Source: Poecilobothrus nobilitatus (taxonomy: Eukaryota > Arthropoda > Insecta > Diptera > Dolichopodidae). From it: a stretch of DNA of 64,000 nucleotides. Shown here piece by piece: positions 26,644 through 39,732 of the stretch. Position numbers and translations under genes: made by a program. Location of the stretch: the NCBI GenBank assembly GCA_947095535.1, contig OX352773.1, forward strand, positions 170,140,438-170,204,437, read 5' to 3'. The notes under the pieces are model-generated. The model ran no database searches and was not told the origin of the DNA. It saw nothing but the letters and a program-made list of their open reading frames with translations. Position 1 is the first letter of the stretch. Every line of letters begins with the position of its first letter.

Positions 26644-28198
26644 CTGTATAGTGATATTTTTTGTTTTGTTTTTTTGATATTTTTTGATTTCATAAATGTT
26701 GGTTAGTTGTATGTATGTATATTATATATTTTGAAGAGCCCATTTTTTGTTTTTTTGTTTTTAAGTTTATTTTTCGTAATCAAAAAATCGTTTTTAATAA
26801 TTTTTTTTACCATGATTAAAAGTGATTTATTTATTTCGTGATGAATATGTCAAATAATATAAAGAAAAAAAGAAACAAAAAATAGATTTGATAAAATTTT
26901 AGATAAATTAAAATTAAAAATTAAAAAAAAAAATAAAAGAAAAAAAATAAATAAAAATAAATTAATTCCAAAATGTAATTATATTCCAAATAATTATTTG
27001 TATTGGATAAACGAAAAAAAAAAATTATAATAATAATATATGTATTTCTATTACAATTAAGCGTTTTATTCTCTCAAAGAAAATAACATAGCAAAAAATT
27101 AATTTTTTTTTTTTTTTTTATTTTAAATATACAGTACTTTCTACAAACTAATAAATACGATTTAAAATAATTATATAAGCATATGCGATGAAATTATTTC
27201 GATAAATTTTGTTTAAAAAAATTTTAATTGAGTGATACAAAAAAAAAAAAAGGAATGTATTTCAAAATACGTTTAATGTCAATATTAAAATTTTTATATT
27301 AAAACATTTATACCATATTTCAATTCTTATAATTTTATTTATTGTTTTAACTTTTATAAAATAAAATATATTTTATAAAAATTAAAGAAATTTACACGTT
27401 TTTAAATTTTTTTTAAACAAAATTTATCACACGTTAGTTTAATGAATTTTTTATTTTGTTTTTCTTTTTTGTTTTTTAAAAATAAAAAAGTGTTACATGA
27501 GTTTTATTTAATGAAAAGCTTTAATTAATTTTGAAAAAGAAACAAAAAAAAAAAAAAAAAAATTTTTAAATGAATCAACCAATTCATATATAAATCAAAT
27601 GCAGAAATAAAAAGACAATAACGCCAAATTTTCAAATTTATTTCTTTTTTTTTTTTTTTTTTTTTTTTATGTATAAATAAATTTTGAATAAGAAATCCAA
27701 TAATATATATTTTATGATTTGTTGTTTTTTGTTTTTTATTTAATTTTGAAAATGAAAACTTTACAATTTGCTGGTGATGTGTACGTACAAAAAAAAAAAA
27801 AAAAAAAGAAAAAAAAACTTAAATAATAACAAAATAAGGGACACAGTTTATTTTATTAATTAAATTAATTAATTATTTAAAACGTGAATTATAATGAAAA
27901 TTAAAACACAAAAATTAAAAATAAATTATATATTAAATCATAAAATAAAAACAAATTAATAAAAATTAAAAAAAAAATTATGTAAATTATTAAAAATAAA
28001 AAAAAAAAATTTAAATTAAAATTAAAATATAAAAAATAAAAATAAAACAAATTAAATTTTACTTGACTTTAATTTTCAAAAAAAAAAAATTTTTTTTTTG
28101 AGAGTAGTTTTGTGATACACAAATATTTCCTTTGTTTTCTTTAATAGTATTATTGTTTTTTTTTTTTTTTTTTTTGCGATTTTGTAATTTTATTTTTT
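26644..28198 (-). other. lola intron, AT-rich
   Basis: Poly-A/T tracts and no open frame of interest. (TA)-type runs and repeated AAATTAAAA blocks around 27890-28060. Confidence 0.5.
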
Positions 28199-28242
28199 TT
28201 ATAACCGCATAAACGCATAACTCATCTCACAGACAGACGAAC
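28199..28242 (-). CDS. Possible finger-less lola terminal exon (short, GC-raised)
   Basis: A strong acceptor, ATCTATTTCTTTTTTAG, is followed by GT (lola phase) and 13 codons SSVCEMSYAFMRL to TAA. The segment has clearly higher GC than its surroundings for exactly the length of the open frame, which is what distinguishes the confident exons here. It has no finger and no recognised domain. It sits between the 31.7-kb candidate exon and the 26643 exon. Best of the short finger-less candidates by acceptor quality, but it rests on only 13 codons. Confidence 0.4.
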
Positions 28243-29735
28243 CTAAAAAAGAAATAGATTAGAAAAATTGTCAAATAAAAGTTTATTTTTGTTGAAAAAA
28301 AAAATTTAATTAATAATTTTACTGTTAAGTGCAAAAAAAATCATAAAAAAATTAATTTTTTATGTTATAAAATTAACTTATTACAAGATATTTGAAAAAA
28401 ATATTTTTTTCTTTTATTGATCTCCCATAAAATGACAGAAAATGAAATATTAAAAATTATATTAAAAAAAAAAAAAAAAATTAAATTAAATATTATTCAC
28501 AATTTAAACATTTAATAAATATGGTACTTACATTCATTTTCAATATATTTATCTTTTTTTTTTTTACCTTGAATATTTTTTTTTTAAAGATAAAAAAAAA
28601 TATGTATATATATATATTATATATATTTATTTTTATTTCATTTGTACAAAAATTACATCATTTTTTTTCTCTCAGAATTTTTTTTTCTTTTCATTATTGA
28701 AAATTTTTCCATATTTCAATTAGAATAACCTAAAAAAAAAAAACAATTATGTTAGTTTAAATTTTATAAATGTACAAAAAAAATTAGCATACCCCGAATT
28801 TTTTGAAATTTTTTAAATTTAAATTAATACCAAAACTAAAAACAAAGATAAATTGGATGTAGAAAAGGAATATTAGTGGTGGAAATTAGGATTGTTATAG
28901 GAGTAAATGTTATAAATAAAACAACTTTTAGTTTTTGTCCTTATGATAATAAATATTGTTTTTTGTTTGTTTATTTTCTTTTTTAATTTTTTAATAATTA
29001 ATTTTTAATAATTAACTATAAGATAAATATGACGTGTTCACCTGCAAACCCTCTCTAATTAGTAAATAACACAAAAAAAAACAAAATAATAATAAAGGTG
29101 AAATCAGAAACGTCATTTGCATAACGATGTTAAAAGCTGCTATCATATGTGCAGAATAATCCTTTACCTTATTAAATAGGTTGTCTGCGTTTAAAATTAT
29201 ACTGTAAGAGAAACTGATTCACAAATACTCTTTCTGACTGCAGCTTATTAATAATAATATGGCGATACTTTTAAATTATTAGATAGACAACATTTACAAA
29301 AATTTACCCTAAAATACTGAACGTCTGTCTGTCTTTTAAGAAAAATAAGGTGACTTTTTATATATATTTTTCTTTTGGAAGTTAATGATTTGATTATTTT
29401 TTCAAATGCAGATAAAATATCCATTTTTTTTTTTTTTTTTCTTGATTAAAAATATTTTTCTTTGACCAACAATATGGAGTACTGAATAATTTTGACGGCT
29501 TTCTTTTTTAATCATAATTCAATAAATTTGTACAGCAATATTTTAATAAGTACCAAATTTTTTTTTTTATCTTTTTTTCAATTTTATTATTGGCTGTGTT
29601 TCTTTTTACAGTGTAAACTACTCTTTTCTATTTGCAATAACTGCATCAGCTTTTGAGAAAAAGTAAATAGGAGTAAATACGATTATGTTAATTTAGCGTT
29701 CCATTTATCAACTACTCCTCCCAAATACTCACAAT

Positions 29736-29759
29736 TGTTCTTTTCGATCAAAAAGAACA
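29736..29759. repeat. 24-base near-perfect palindrome
   Basis: The arms TGTTCTTTT and AAAAGAACA surround CGATCA. The whole differs from its own reverse complement at one symmetric pair only. It could be a binding site for a dimeric factor or a cruciform. It lies at the right edge of the GC-raised block. Confidence 0.6.
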
Positions 29760-30283
29760 TAAACATAGTTAACAATTTTTAAATGCATTTAAATATTTTT
29801 GCAGATGAACACTTATGTATTATTGTTTTATTTTTATTTTTTTTTATATACTACAAAAATTAATTAAAATATAATGTTTTATTAATTAGCAGTATATTAA
29901 TAGTATTATTAAGTTAATAACAAATAATTTTAAACTATATATTATATATCTATATAGGATACATTTTAAAACAAGATACAAAATTTTTTCAAATAAAGAT
30001 ATAAAAAAAAAAATATCAAATATTTTCAAAGTATAGAAGAATTTGCAATTAATTTTGTCATCAATTAAAAAATGTATTTGTTTTAATTACTGATAATTAT
30101 TTTTTTATTTCTTATTAATATGAATAAATTATTTTCATATTTATTATTATGAATTTTAAATTTTGTTCTCTTTTAAATTATTTTGTTTATAAAAAAAATG
30201 GTACATGTAATAAATATTATATTTATTATATTTTAACACAATGAATTTTAAACTAATTTTGATTTTAACATTTTGTTTTAAGA

Positions 30284-30532
30284 GATGGATTTATTGTTCC
30301 TGAAAAAATGATTAATATTCGTATATTGGAAAATTATTTTGAACTTTTCCATATTGAGGAAAATCAAAATATGTTTCGTTGAATTTTTTCACAAAATAAA
30401 GCTGTTAGAAAAATTTTAACAGCAACTATAAAACGAAAATCAAAATTTGTGTTAAAAAAAAATTGTAATATTAAAAGAAATTTTTTCAGCATTAATAAAT
30501 CCAACTTATGTAATAAAAATATAAATTTATAA
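30284..30532 (+). pseudogene. Gene-like plus-strand frame with an internal TGA, origin unknown
   Basis: A plus-strand frame reads DGFIVPEKMINIRILENYFE and continues for about 32 codons with balanced composition. It meets TGA at 30380-30382, then continues in the same frame for 49 codons (IFSQNKAVRKILTATIKRKS...) to TAA at 30530. The single stop splits what looks like one basic, amphipathic protein segment. No family is recognised. An ATG 43 bases upstream opens a hydrophobic leader-like frame in a different register (MNFKLILILTFCFK), joined only if about one splice or frameshift is assumed. Possible readings are a decayed transposon or retro-inserted gene, or chance. It is antisense to lola. 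Confidence 0.3.
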
Positions 30533-31219
30533 ATTTTATAGATTTTTTTTTTTTATATGTATTTTCATTTCTGATTATGTTGTAATAATTGTACATAATA
30601 TTATAAGATACCATAAAGTTTCTTATACACATCAAGATTTTTACATTTTAAATCTTTTTTTGTGAAAACATTAATTTTCAGGTTTACGTTTAGGTTTATG
30701 TTTTCTACTCCCTTACGAATTGATGTATCAAAACTATGATGAATGGTAAAATGTTGATGATTTTCGTTTACGGATTTGTCACATGTTGACGATTACGATA
30801 CAACCATTCAATCATGATTAAAGGTTGACTGTTACTAAAGATTTTGCTAAACTTGTATGTAATCAGTTTTTTTTGGTAATTAATTTCAAAAATTGTATTT
30901 TATAATTATGTATTTGTTTTATAGTACATTTTTTTTTTTTGTTTTTATAGTAATTCGAAAAATTATTTAAAAATAACAATTAAAAAAATAATTTAAAAAT
31001 TAAATTTTAATTAAAGTTTGATAATAAAACAAAAAAATATTAAGTATTCTTTTGATGTAAGGTAAAAATAAGATAAAATTTTAGTATAAATATTAGTTTT
31101 GTGTTCGAAAAATTTTGTTGTTTTATTTTTATATGGAAAATTATATGAACTATCGATTTTCTGACATTTATTACTTTTATAATTAAATTGTGAAACATAG
31201 TTAATATCTGGTAATATTA

Positions 31220-31475
31220 TTAATATTCAATATTTAAAAAAGAAATGATTAATTCGGAAAAGATCATAATGTCAGCCATTAATTTGAAAGTTTGAACGAT
31301 ATTTTTGATACTAGAAGTTCTTATTCCAAATAGTTGATTTTGAAGTTCCAGTTTATTTATATTTGAATATGTTTTTTTTTTTTTTTTTTTTTGTATAAAA
31401 AATATTATTTATTACTCACTTGTCCATCATTTCTGAAAAGTCAATAATATCTTCATTTAATAACCATATTTCCAT
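31220..31475 (-). CDS. Possible two-exon small gene inside the lola intron
   Basis: An ATG at 31475, with an in-frame stop just upstream, opens 18 codons (MEIWLLNEDIIDFSEMMD) ending at a canonical donor GTGAGT at 31419. A second open frame of about 50 codons runs to TAA at 31220. Joining at an AG at 31321-31320 gives in-frame continuation TSSIKNIVQTFKLMADIMIF and so on, a product of about 52 residues. The acceptor lacks a pyrimidine tract and a 21-A run lies in the putative intron. The composition is clearly more protein-like than the surroundings. I recognise no family. It could equally be fragments of a decayed insertion, like the piece at 30284-30532. Confidence 0.3.
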
Positions 31476-31658
31476 TTTTCATTTTTTATATTATGTATTT
31501 ATGTATTTATTTGGTTGTTTTTTTTTTTTAATCTGAAAAGAAAAAGAATTTTGAAAAAAATGTCTAATAAAGTTTAATAATATAAGGAAAATTTATTTTA
31601 GCAAAAAAAAAAATTAATGAAAATTTCTAAATTTACAATAAAATCACAACTTACTTAC

Positions 31659-31754
31659 GTTTTTGTTTAGAAAGTCGAAATAATTTTTTTTTTATTATTC
31701 TATTCCATTCAATAATATCACATCTATCCCATAGTATTTTCTTTCCTATAATTT
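31659..31754 (-). CDS. Possible lola isoform-specific internal exon
   Basis: Open for 31 codons (IIGKKILWDRCDIIEWNRII then KKKLFRLSKQK) between an AG following a T-run (GATATGAAG at 31755) and a perfect donor GTAAGTAAG at 31658. The length is 96 = 2+93+1, so it enters and leaves in the lola phase like the exons at 17184-17291 and 41617-42069. It would feed the acceptor at 26643 or 28242. The Trp-rich basic segment resembles those other upstream exons in style. An alternative acceptor directly before the T-run would change the entry phase, which is the main doubt. Confidence 0.45.
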
Positions 31755-33571
31755 CTTCATATCCAAAAAAAAAAAAAAACCTAAAAAAAAAAAACAAAAT
31801 AGTTATATTAATTTTAATGTTATAAAAATTAAAATATTGGAACCCCAACCTAAATTTTAAAAATAATGTAAATATACAAAGAAAAAAAAAAAAAAAAACT
31901 GTTCAATAGAAAGGACATAGAGAAAAATTTGAAGGATATTAAGAAAATGTTAAGGATTGTATGTTCAAAATAAAACAATAATTTTTTTTTTTTTGTTTTT
32001 GTGTTTAATATTTTTTTTTTTTGTTTTTTTTTTTTTTGGTATATGAATAAAACGCCATTGTTTACAATTAATATTTATTTTCATATAATTTCTTTTTTTT
32101 TTTTTGTATTTTTTTTTTTAAATATTTTTGTTTAAAAAATAAAATTCTTAATTTTCAAAGTTTATATTTATGTGTTTTTTTTTTTAAATTTATTTATATA
32201 TGTTTATATATATAATTTTTCTAAAAATTTTTAGAAATTTTTAAATTTTTTCTTATTAGAATTAATGTGAAATTTTATAATTTTTTTAGTATATATTTTT
32301 TATTTTTGTTTTTTAGTCTAACATAAATTTTTATTGTAATCTCCAAATCAATCAAAATCTTCTTTTAAAAAGGAAAAAAAAAAAAAAAAAAAAAGAAATT
32401 TTCTTTATTAAATATATAAGCATTTATATATCTTGTATATTCTTCTGTTCTTTTTTTATTTTTTTTTTTTTAATTTTGTTTGTACATAAAAGATTTTTTT
32501 CTTATACTTTATCTTTTTTTTTTTTTTGTTTTGTTTTACATAAATAAAAGTTTTTATACATAATATTAATTACAAAATTTTTTCTTTTCAACTGTGTCAA
32601 TTATTATTAAAATTAAATATTAATTGTATGTTAGTAACGCTACAATCAGAATAAAAAAAAATTTATGTTGAAAATGTTCGCGCACTTTTAATTATAAAAA
32701 TTATGAAAAAAAAAAAAAAAAAAAAACAACAATAAAAAAAACATATTATAATATTATTAAATGTAATAATTAATTTTTAAACAATTCGTAGAAAAACTTA
32801 CAAAATTTTCATTAAAAGTCTGAATTGTTTTAAGAATTATATTTTTTATAGTTTTTAAGATTCTTTTAAATTTAGGAAATTATTTTTTTTAATTAAAATA
32901 TAACTGATGTTATAATTTTTTTTTTTTTGTTATAACAAATAATTTTTTAAAATTAGATTTAGAAAAAAAAAAAACAAAATGACATTATAATAACTGGTAT
33001 TTTTGTTAATTAATAAAATTTAGGCACAAAAAATATATTTTTTTTTTTTTAATTTATAAATTTTCAATACAAAAAAGAATTTAAAAATAAAAAAAATAAA
33101 ATTAGATTATTAGGTACTAAAATAAGTATAAATAGTAGTTTTTCTATAGAGAAAAAAAAAAAAAATGAATTAAAATTAATAATAAAATTTCATATTAAAC
33201 AGTTTTAACTTTTAATTAAAGATCATCACTTTATATAAATTTTTAAAATCTTTTTATATTATAAAGTGATTTAAAAAACATTTTTTTTTGAAATTAATAA
33301 AAATTTTAATTTAATATAATACATATAAAAAATATTTCGTAAAAAAAAAATATAATGAATAATAATTTTGCTAAACTATATTTTAGCCTCTAATTGGTAT
33401 AAAAACAAATTTTAAAAATTCTTATGATCAGATTCAATTTAATTAAATTTTTTTTTTGCTAAGGTTGTGTGTGTGTTGTTCTTTAAAGAAAAATTTTCTT
33501 TTAATATTTATAAAATTAATTAATACCAAAAGTCGTATCCACCACCCCTCATCAATTTACACATTTTTCTG

Positions 33572-33602
<31 letters not shown>

Positions 33603-36143
33603 TTCGATTAAAATAAAAAAAAGAAATATATAAGATACGTGTTCCAATTTTTACATAAAAACAAAAATTAATACATTTATTTATATGAAGTTTAAAGTAT
33701 CATAAATTTGATTTAAAAAAATTATTTAAAATTAGAATAATCACTACTACTTAAATCACACTAATCACTTTGAATAATTAAAAAAATTTATATTTTTAAG
33801 TTAAGAATATACAAAATTGTTATTGTTTTTAATTAATATTACAATTATTAAGTGCGTTACTAACATTAAATTATTTTTTTGTATAATTTTATTTTTTATA
33901 TCCTTGTATAAAGTATATTATAATAATTTGTTTATTTTTTTTTTTTTTTTGTAAAAACCCAATAATATTTTTTGATAAAAAAGGAATTAAGTAAGACTTA
34001 AAAAAAAAAAAACAAAAATTAAAAAAAAAAAAAAGGGAAAAAGTTTTTTAAAAACTTTTTTTTAACAAAATAAATTAATTGCACTGTTTAAAATTATATT
34101 TATAATACATATATAGTTTTTTTTTTTACTTTATTTTATTTTAACAATGAAATTTTTAGAGGAAAATAAAATTCAATATATTTTTTTTTTTCATATATTT
34201 ATTATTAATATTAAAAATATTTTTAAAGCAGTATTTATTTTGTTGTCAATTTTTGCCTATCAATGTATATTTACCTTGTATATTAAAAATTGGAAAGAAA
34301 AACAATAATTTTCATTTAAAATTCTTTTTGTTTTAGAAAAATTTCAAAAAAAAAAGTGAAAAATTGTTTTTTTTTTTTTTTTTTTCATTTACAATAAATT
34401 TTATTTTATTTATTTCTAACACCAAAATGTATATATATATATATAATAATATATATACATATAAATGTATTTTTATAAAAAAAAAAATTATATTACAATA
34501 AAATATAATGGTTCTAATCAAAAGAAAATACTTGTAAAACTTGTAAAAAACTAAAAACAAAAAAGAAACAAATCGAATTTATAAGAAAACAAAAAAAAAT
34601 TTATTTTAGACCGAATTTGGAATTTTTTTTTCTTAAGAAAAATTTTATTAATATTAAAATCTATTATAAGATTTTTTCATTTCAGATATAAATTTAGGGG
34701 GGTCTAATCTAAATAAGATAATTGTGGCGTACTGACCGTATAAAAATTATAAATCGTACGCTTTTATTTAGATCAAACCCTTTGTTTCTGTTTCTTAAAT
34801 GTGGCTATGGATTACCAACTGCAATAATGTATTTGTGGAAAAGGCGAGAAAATTTTTAATTTTGCATAAAAAATACATATACAATCAAAAATTAATAAAA
34901 AATTAAAAAATTAATTTTATTAAAAAAAAAAAAAAAAAAAAAAAAAACATTTTTTTTTGTAATAAACATATTTAAATACCTATAGATCATAAAAAAATTT
35001 AAAAAGAACGTATATTTTAAATTTTTTATTTTATTTATAGTGTGTGAAATCTTCAAAGTTTTTTTATTTTCATGTTTCTTTTTTTTTTTTTTGTTTAAAA
35101 ATCTGAATAATTATAACTATGTTTAGATTCGATCGTAATTTTCAAATTTATATAAAATTTTTTCTCATTTTACATTTGTTTTTATTAAGAAATTTAGATT
35201 TTAAAAATTTTTGGATAATTTTTTATTTAACTTTAAATTATATTATTATTATTGTTGTTCTTATATAAAATGTATGTGTAAATTTATACGTTCCTTTTTT
35301 TTTTTTTGTTTTTTTTTTCACTAATTCTTGCAAATACGTAAGTAATTAAAAATTAGACTTAATATATAATATTTATTTAAAATAATTTCTATAAGATTTA
35401 AATTTATAACAAAAAAAAAAATATATTTTAAAAGGTTTTTTTTTGTCTTCAATAAAAAGATTAGTTTTAAGGAATTAGTTTTTTTTTTCCAGTTGTTAAA
35501 TAATAAATAACATTAGGAGAATAACATAAGGATTAATAAAAATATTTTTATTAAAAATGTATGTATATAAATTAAAAAAAAAATAATTGTTTATAAAGTT
35601 TAAGATAGCTAATAAATAGCTAATATAAATTGTAATCCTCTTTTGACTTTTTGATATTTTTAATAAGAGAAAATTTTAAGCCTCATAAAAACTATAAAAG
35701 TTTCATTTTTTATTTTTATTTTTTTGTGTAATAATAAGAAAAAAGGACATTAAACACTTTTGATAAAAGTAAATATTTTAGAATAAACATGAAAAAAAAA
35801 AAAAGCGGATTCTAATTAATATAACTAACAATTTTATACAATTCGTTTTTTTTTTTTTTTCAATTTATGTGGAATGTAATTAAAATTGAATTAAATTTAA
35901 AAATGAAATATTTAAATTATTGTATTGAATTCATTCATTTATTCCTTAAAACAAATCTTTTTATTGTATTCTTTATATATGTATATTATATTTTTTTTCC
36001 TATTTTTCTGTTTTTATTTTTTTTTTGTCGGAAAAATATTATTAAATTCTTATAAAATTAAAAATGGTTTTTAGAAACTTATATAATCTAAAAAATAAAA
36101 ATTTTTATTTAAAAATAAAGAAATAAACATAACGTTTTTTTTT

Positions 36144-36175
<32 letters not shown>

Positions 36176-36419
36176 TTTAATTAAAAACTAAAGTTTTAAA
36201 AAAGTTTTAATAAATGTGCATTGGAGAAAATTATAAAAAAAAAAAGGAAAAAAATTAAAAAGAAAATACATTTAAACCACAATTAGGAAGTATAAATATA
36301 TAAAAAAAAAAAAAAGAAATAAAAAAAAATAAGGTAAGATAAGAGAAAACAATTGTTTTTTTTTTTTTTTTCTTCTATATAAATTTTTCTTATGTTTTTC
36401 TGTAATAATTAAAAAAAAA

Positions 36420-36451
<32 letters not shown>

Positions 36452-36696
36452 CAAAAATCTATCTATTTATAAACAAATAATATTATGTTATAAAATTAAT
36501 TAACTTTTTTTTTTTTTTTTTTTTTGCTTCTAAATTATACTTAAATAAAATCAATCATATTTATTAATAAATTGGAAACAAGAAATAAAATTATTTTTAA
36601 AATATGTATAAAAAAAAAAAAAAAAATTATATTTAAAAAAAAATTAAAAGAAATTAACAAAAATTATTTTATAGAATTAGTTATTTTTTGTTTGTT

Positions 36697-36727
<31 letters not shown>

Positions 36728-38606
36728 GTGGGATATATTCTTTATTTATAATAATTTGAACAAAAAAAAAAAAAAAAAAATTATTTTAATCCTGTGTTTT
36801 AGATTCAAGAATTTTCAATTTATATTTTAAATATTAAATATTCATTCATACTATCTAATAAATTAAATTAATAAAAACATTTTTGTAAGTTGATTTTTTT
36901 TTTTTTTTTTAATTGGATTTTAAGTTATATATTAATAATATAATAAGAAAACAATATTGTTTTTTTTTTTATTTATTTATACAGAAATATGTATACAATA
37001 TGATGTAATTTAATATAAGAGCACAAAGATATTTTTTTAATATGCATAAAATTACAAATATATAAACGTATGTATTTTTCTTTTTCAGTATTGATTTGTA
37101 ATATAAAATAATTTTCATACTTATTTTATATTATAAAGTAATTAAATAAATTTAGTCATAAGAAAAGACAGTCTAATAGCATAATATTATTCTAATCGAT
37201 TGGGGGACAAAAAAAAAAAAAAAAAAATATACAATATTAAAATGCGTATAATGACTGTAAAGGATATTTTGTTGTATTCGTGAAGGACCATGATAAACAA
37301 TGATGTGTTGTTTTTTTTTTTTTTTTTTTTTTGTTTTTAGTTATATATAATATATACTAATTTTCAAAATAGATTTCATAATATTACGTTTTATTTTTTT
37401 TATTCTAATGCAAAAAAAAAATCAACAATCAAGTCAAAAAGTTGATTAAAAAATTGAAAGAAAAATACGATAAATAAAGAAATAAAGGCAGAGATTTCTT
37501 TTCATATTTTAAAGTTTTAGTCTCAATTAAATTTTAATCTATAATCAATTAACAAATTTTTAATTAAAAATCTTAAGGAAATTATTATGATTTTTTTTTA
37601 TGGTATACCAGACCATAATTTGGTCCTTTAAAATAAAAAAATCATATAAAATTTTTTTCCTACTTGGAAATTTTGCACGAAAATTAGAATAAATTTTTTC
37701 TATATAAATACTAATAATTTAGTAAAATAAAAAATTTTAATTGGTTGAAAAATTTTTAAAAAAATGTTCGAGCACTATTATAGATCCGATTTAAAAACTG
37801 TATTCAGTTAAGATACTGGTTATTAAATACAATTTGTCTTCTATATAGAAATAATACATCCTATATATATACATATATAATATTATATTAATAATCTTGA
37901 TTTATCTTGATTTTTATCTTGATAATCTTTTCTGTGTTGGTTTTTGTTTTTCTTCTAATATAAATCAACTTTACGTTTTATTTTTTTGGTTCTTTTAAAT
38001 ATAAAAAATAAAAAAAAATTACTTAAAATAAATAAAAAAAAAAAATAAAAAAATAAAATAAAATAAAAAAAAAAATTCTAAAAATCGTTTATACCCTTGG
38101 AAATCAAAAATCAAAAAAAAAATAAAATTAAGAATTTATTTTGGAAATAAATTTTTTTATATTTCTGTACGAATTGGACTTAATTTAAATTTTAATATTA
38201 GGGTTGTTTTTCTTATATTTTCTCTCAAAAATTTATTCTTAACTAATTAAAAATTTGTTCTAATATTTTTTTTTTTTGTTTTTTTTTTTTTTTTGTTTTA
38301 TTTTGTAATTTAAATTTATTATTATTATTTATTTTGTAATTATAAATTTATACAAAAAAATTTTTATTTTTAAGTGAAAAAGAAAATAAAAAAAAAAATT
38401 AAAAAAAAATTAACGTTTTAGTTAACGTTTACTACTTTCTTAGATATAAAATTACTGCTATATTATTATATCAATGATATAAAACTTTTATCACTAAGAA
38501 AGATAATCAAAAAAAATAAAAAAAAAATAAAATAAAAAAAAAAGCAAAACAAAAAAAAAAAAAAAAAAAAACGAATTGAATTTAAACTTTAAACAAATAA
38601 TTTAGC
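31755..38606 (-). other. Long lola intron and 3' UTR of the 38607 exon
   Basis: About 6.9 kb of A/T homopolymers (several over 25 bases) and (TA)n. No open frame is credible. The only structured piece is the inverted repeat at 34701-34779. A GC-raised patch at about 37190-37300 has no coherent frame. Confidence 0.5.
34701..34779. repeat. Imperfect inverted repeat, about 79 bases
   Basis: The left arm GGTCTAATCTAAATAA pairs with the right arm at 34764-34779 at 14 of 16 positions. An inner perfect pair, GCGTAC (34727-34732) with GTACGC (34756-34761), nests inside. The block is GC-raised and stands alone. It looks like a miniature foldback element or a conserved hairpin. Confidence 0.6.
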
Positions 38607-39607
38607 TTACGATTTACGTCCGCGTATACTTTCTAATTGCGGTTTTTCTGGATGATGTTTACGGACATGTACACCTAAATTACCACGCTGTTTAGCCTTA
38701 TATGTGCAATACGGACATGGATGACACGGTTCTTTACCACCGCATTCAACATTTTCATGTCTTCGTAATGTTGATTTCCAACGATATTTTTTACCACAAT
38801 GCCGACATATATATAATTTTTCATTATCTTCACTTTGGGTTAATGATGAATCACTTAATGATAATTCATATGTTGTAGTTGTTGTATGCTGTTGTTGTTG
38901 CTGTTGTTGAATTTGATGTTGTGTTTGTTGTTGTATTTGATGTTGTGTTGTACTTTGTTGTTGATGTTGCTGATGTTGTTGTTGCTGTTGCTGTTGTTGT
39001 GTTTGTTTCATTGGACTTGTTGTTAATATTGTATAACTTTTTGTTATTGTTGATTCTTGTCCAACAGAACTATTACGATCATGTTGAATCATTTCGGGTG
39101 ATGGTGGATCAGTAACTTGTTGGACTTGTTGAACTGTTTGAGCTGTTTGTATATGATGTTCACTAATTTCAGCTGGTGCATAACCAATACCAATTTTTGT
39201 ACCATCTGGTAATTCAATATCATCAATTTCAGCATATTTAACTAAATCAGATATAATTGATGCTTGTGGTGCATTTAAATCTGTTATTTCAGCAATTTCA
39301 AATTTTTTTTCACCAGCCATAACAGTTGTTGTAGTACCAATTTCTTGTTTTGGTGAAATTGTCGTTAATAATTGTACTGTATTACCATCTGAATCATGTA
39401 CAGGACTTCCATATTTACCACGATATTTAATACGTGATCCCAAATTTTTTTGTTGTATATTTACTTCACGTATACCCAAAATGGTATTAAGCGTTTGTGA
39501 ATTTGCTGTTACAATATTTGTATGTTCTTGTAAATGCTGTGGTTGTATAATTGTTGCTGTTGCAATACCAGATGTTGCTGGTTGAACTTTTTTCAAATTT
39601 ATTAATT
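38607..39607 (-). CDS. lola: lola alternative terminal exon, zinc-finger pair
   Basis: Encodes 332 residues. The acceptor TTTACACACAG is followed by AA, then LINLKKVQPATSGIATATII. No ATG opens the exon and TTG at 39596 is an internal Leu. The head is Gln/Thr/Ile rich, followed by an acidic segment (KYAEIDDIELPDGT), then a long Gln/His tract from CAA/CAT codons. The fingers lie about 70-20 residues from the end: CRHC-x12-H-x4-C and CPYC-x12-H-x3-H, then PEKPQLESIRGRKS and stop. It is spliced either from the common donor or from the isoform-specific exon at 41617-42069, which leaves the same phase. The intron between them carries the repeat element and retrotransposon remnant. Confidence 0.93.
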
Positions 39608-39732
39608 CTGTGTGTAAAATAAAATAATTATTAAAAAAAAATATATAAAAAACTTTTTAAGTAAGTAGAATTATGTTAACTACAATGAATAGTTGAATAG
39701 TTGAACTTAGATGAAAAATAATTATGTCTTAT

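Larger units (their letters stand above)
28243..31219. other. Intronic island of unusual composition
   Basis: From about 29030 to 29780 GC rises and homopolymers thin out without any sustained open frame, as in a regulatory block or an old insertion. It contains a 24-base near-palindrome at 29736-29759. From 30241 onward gene-like plus-strand sequence appears (see 30284-30532), and from 30660 to 30880 further GC-raised plus-strand sequence is broken by stops. Confidence 0.45.
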
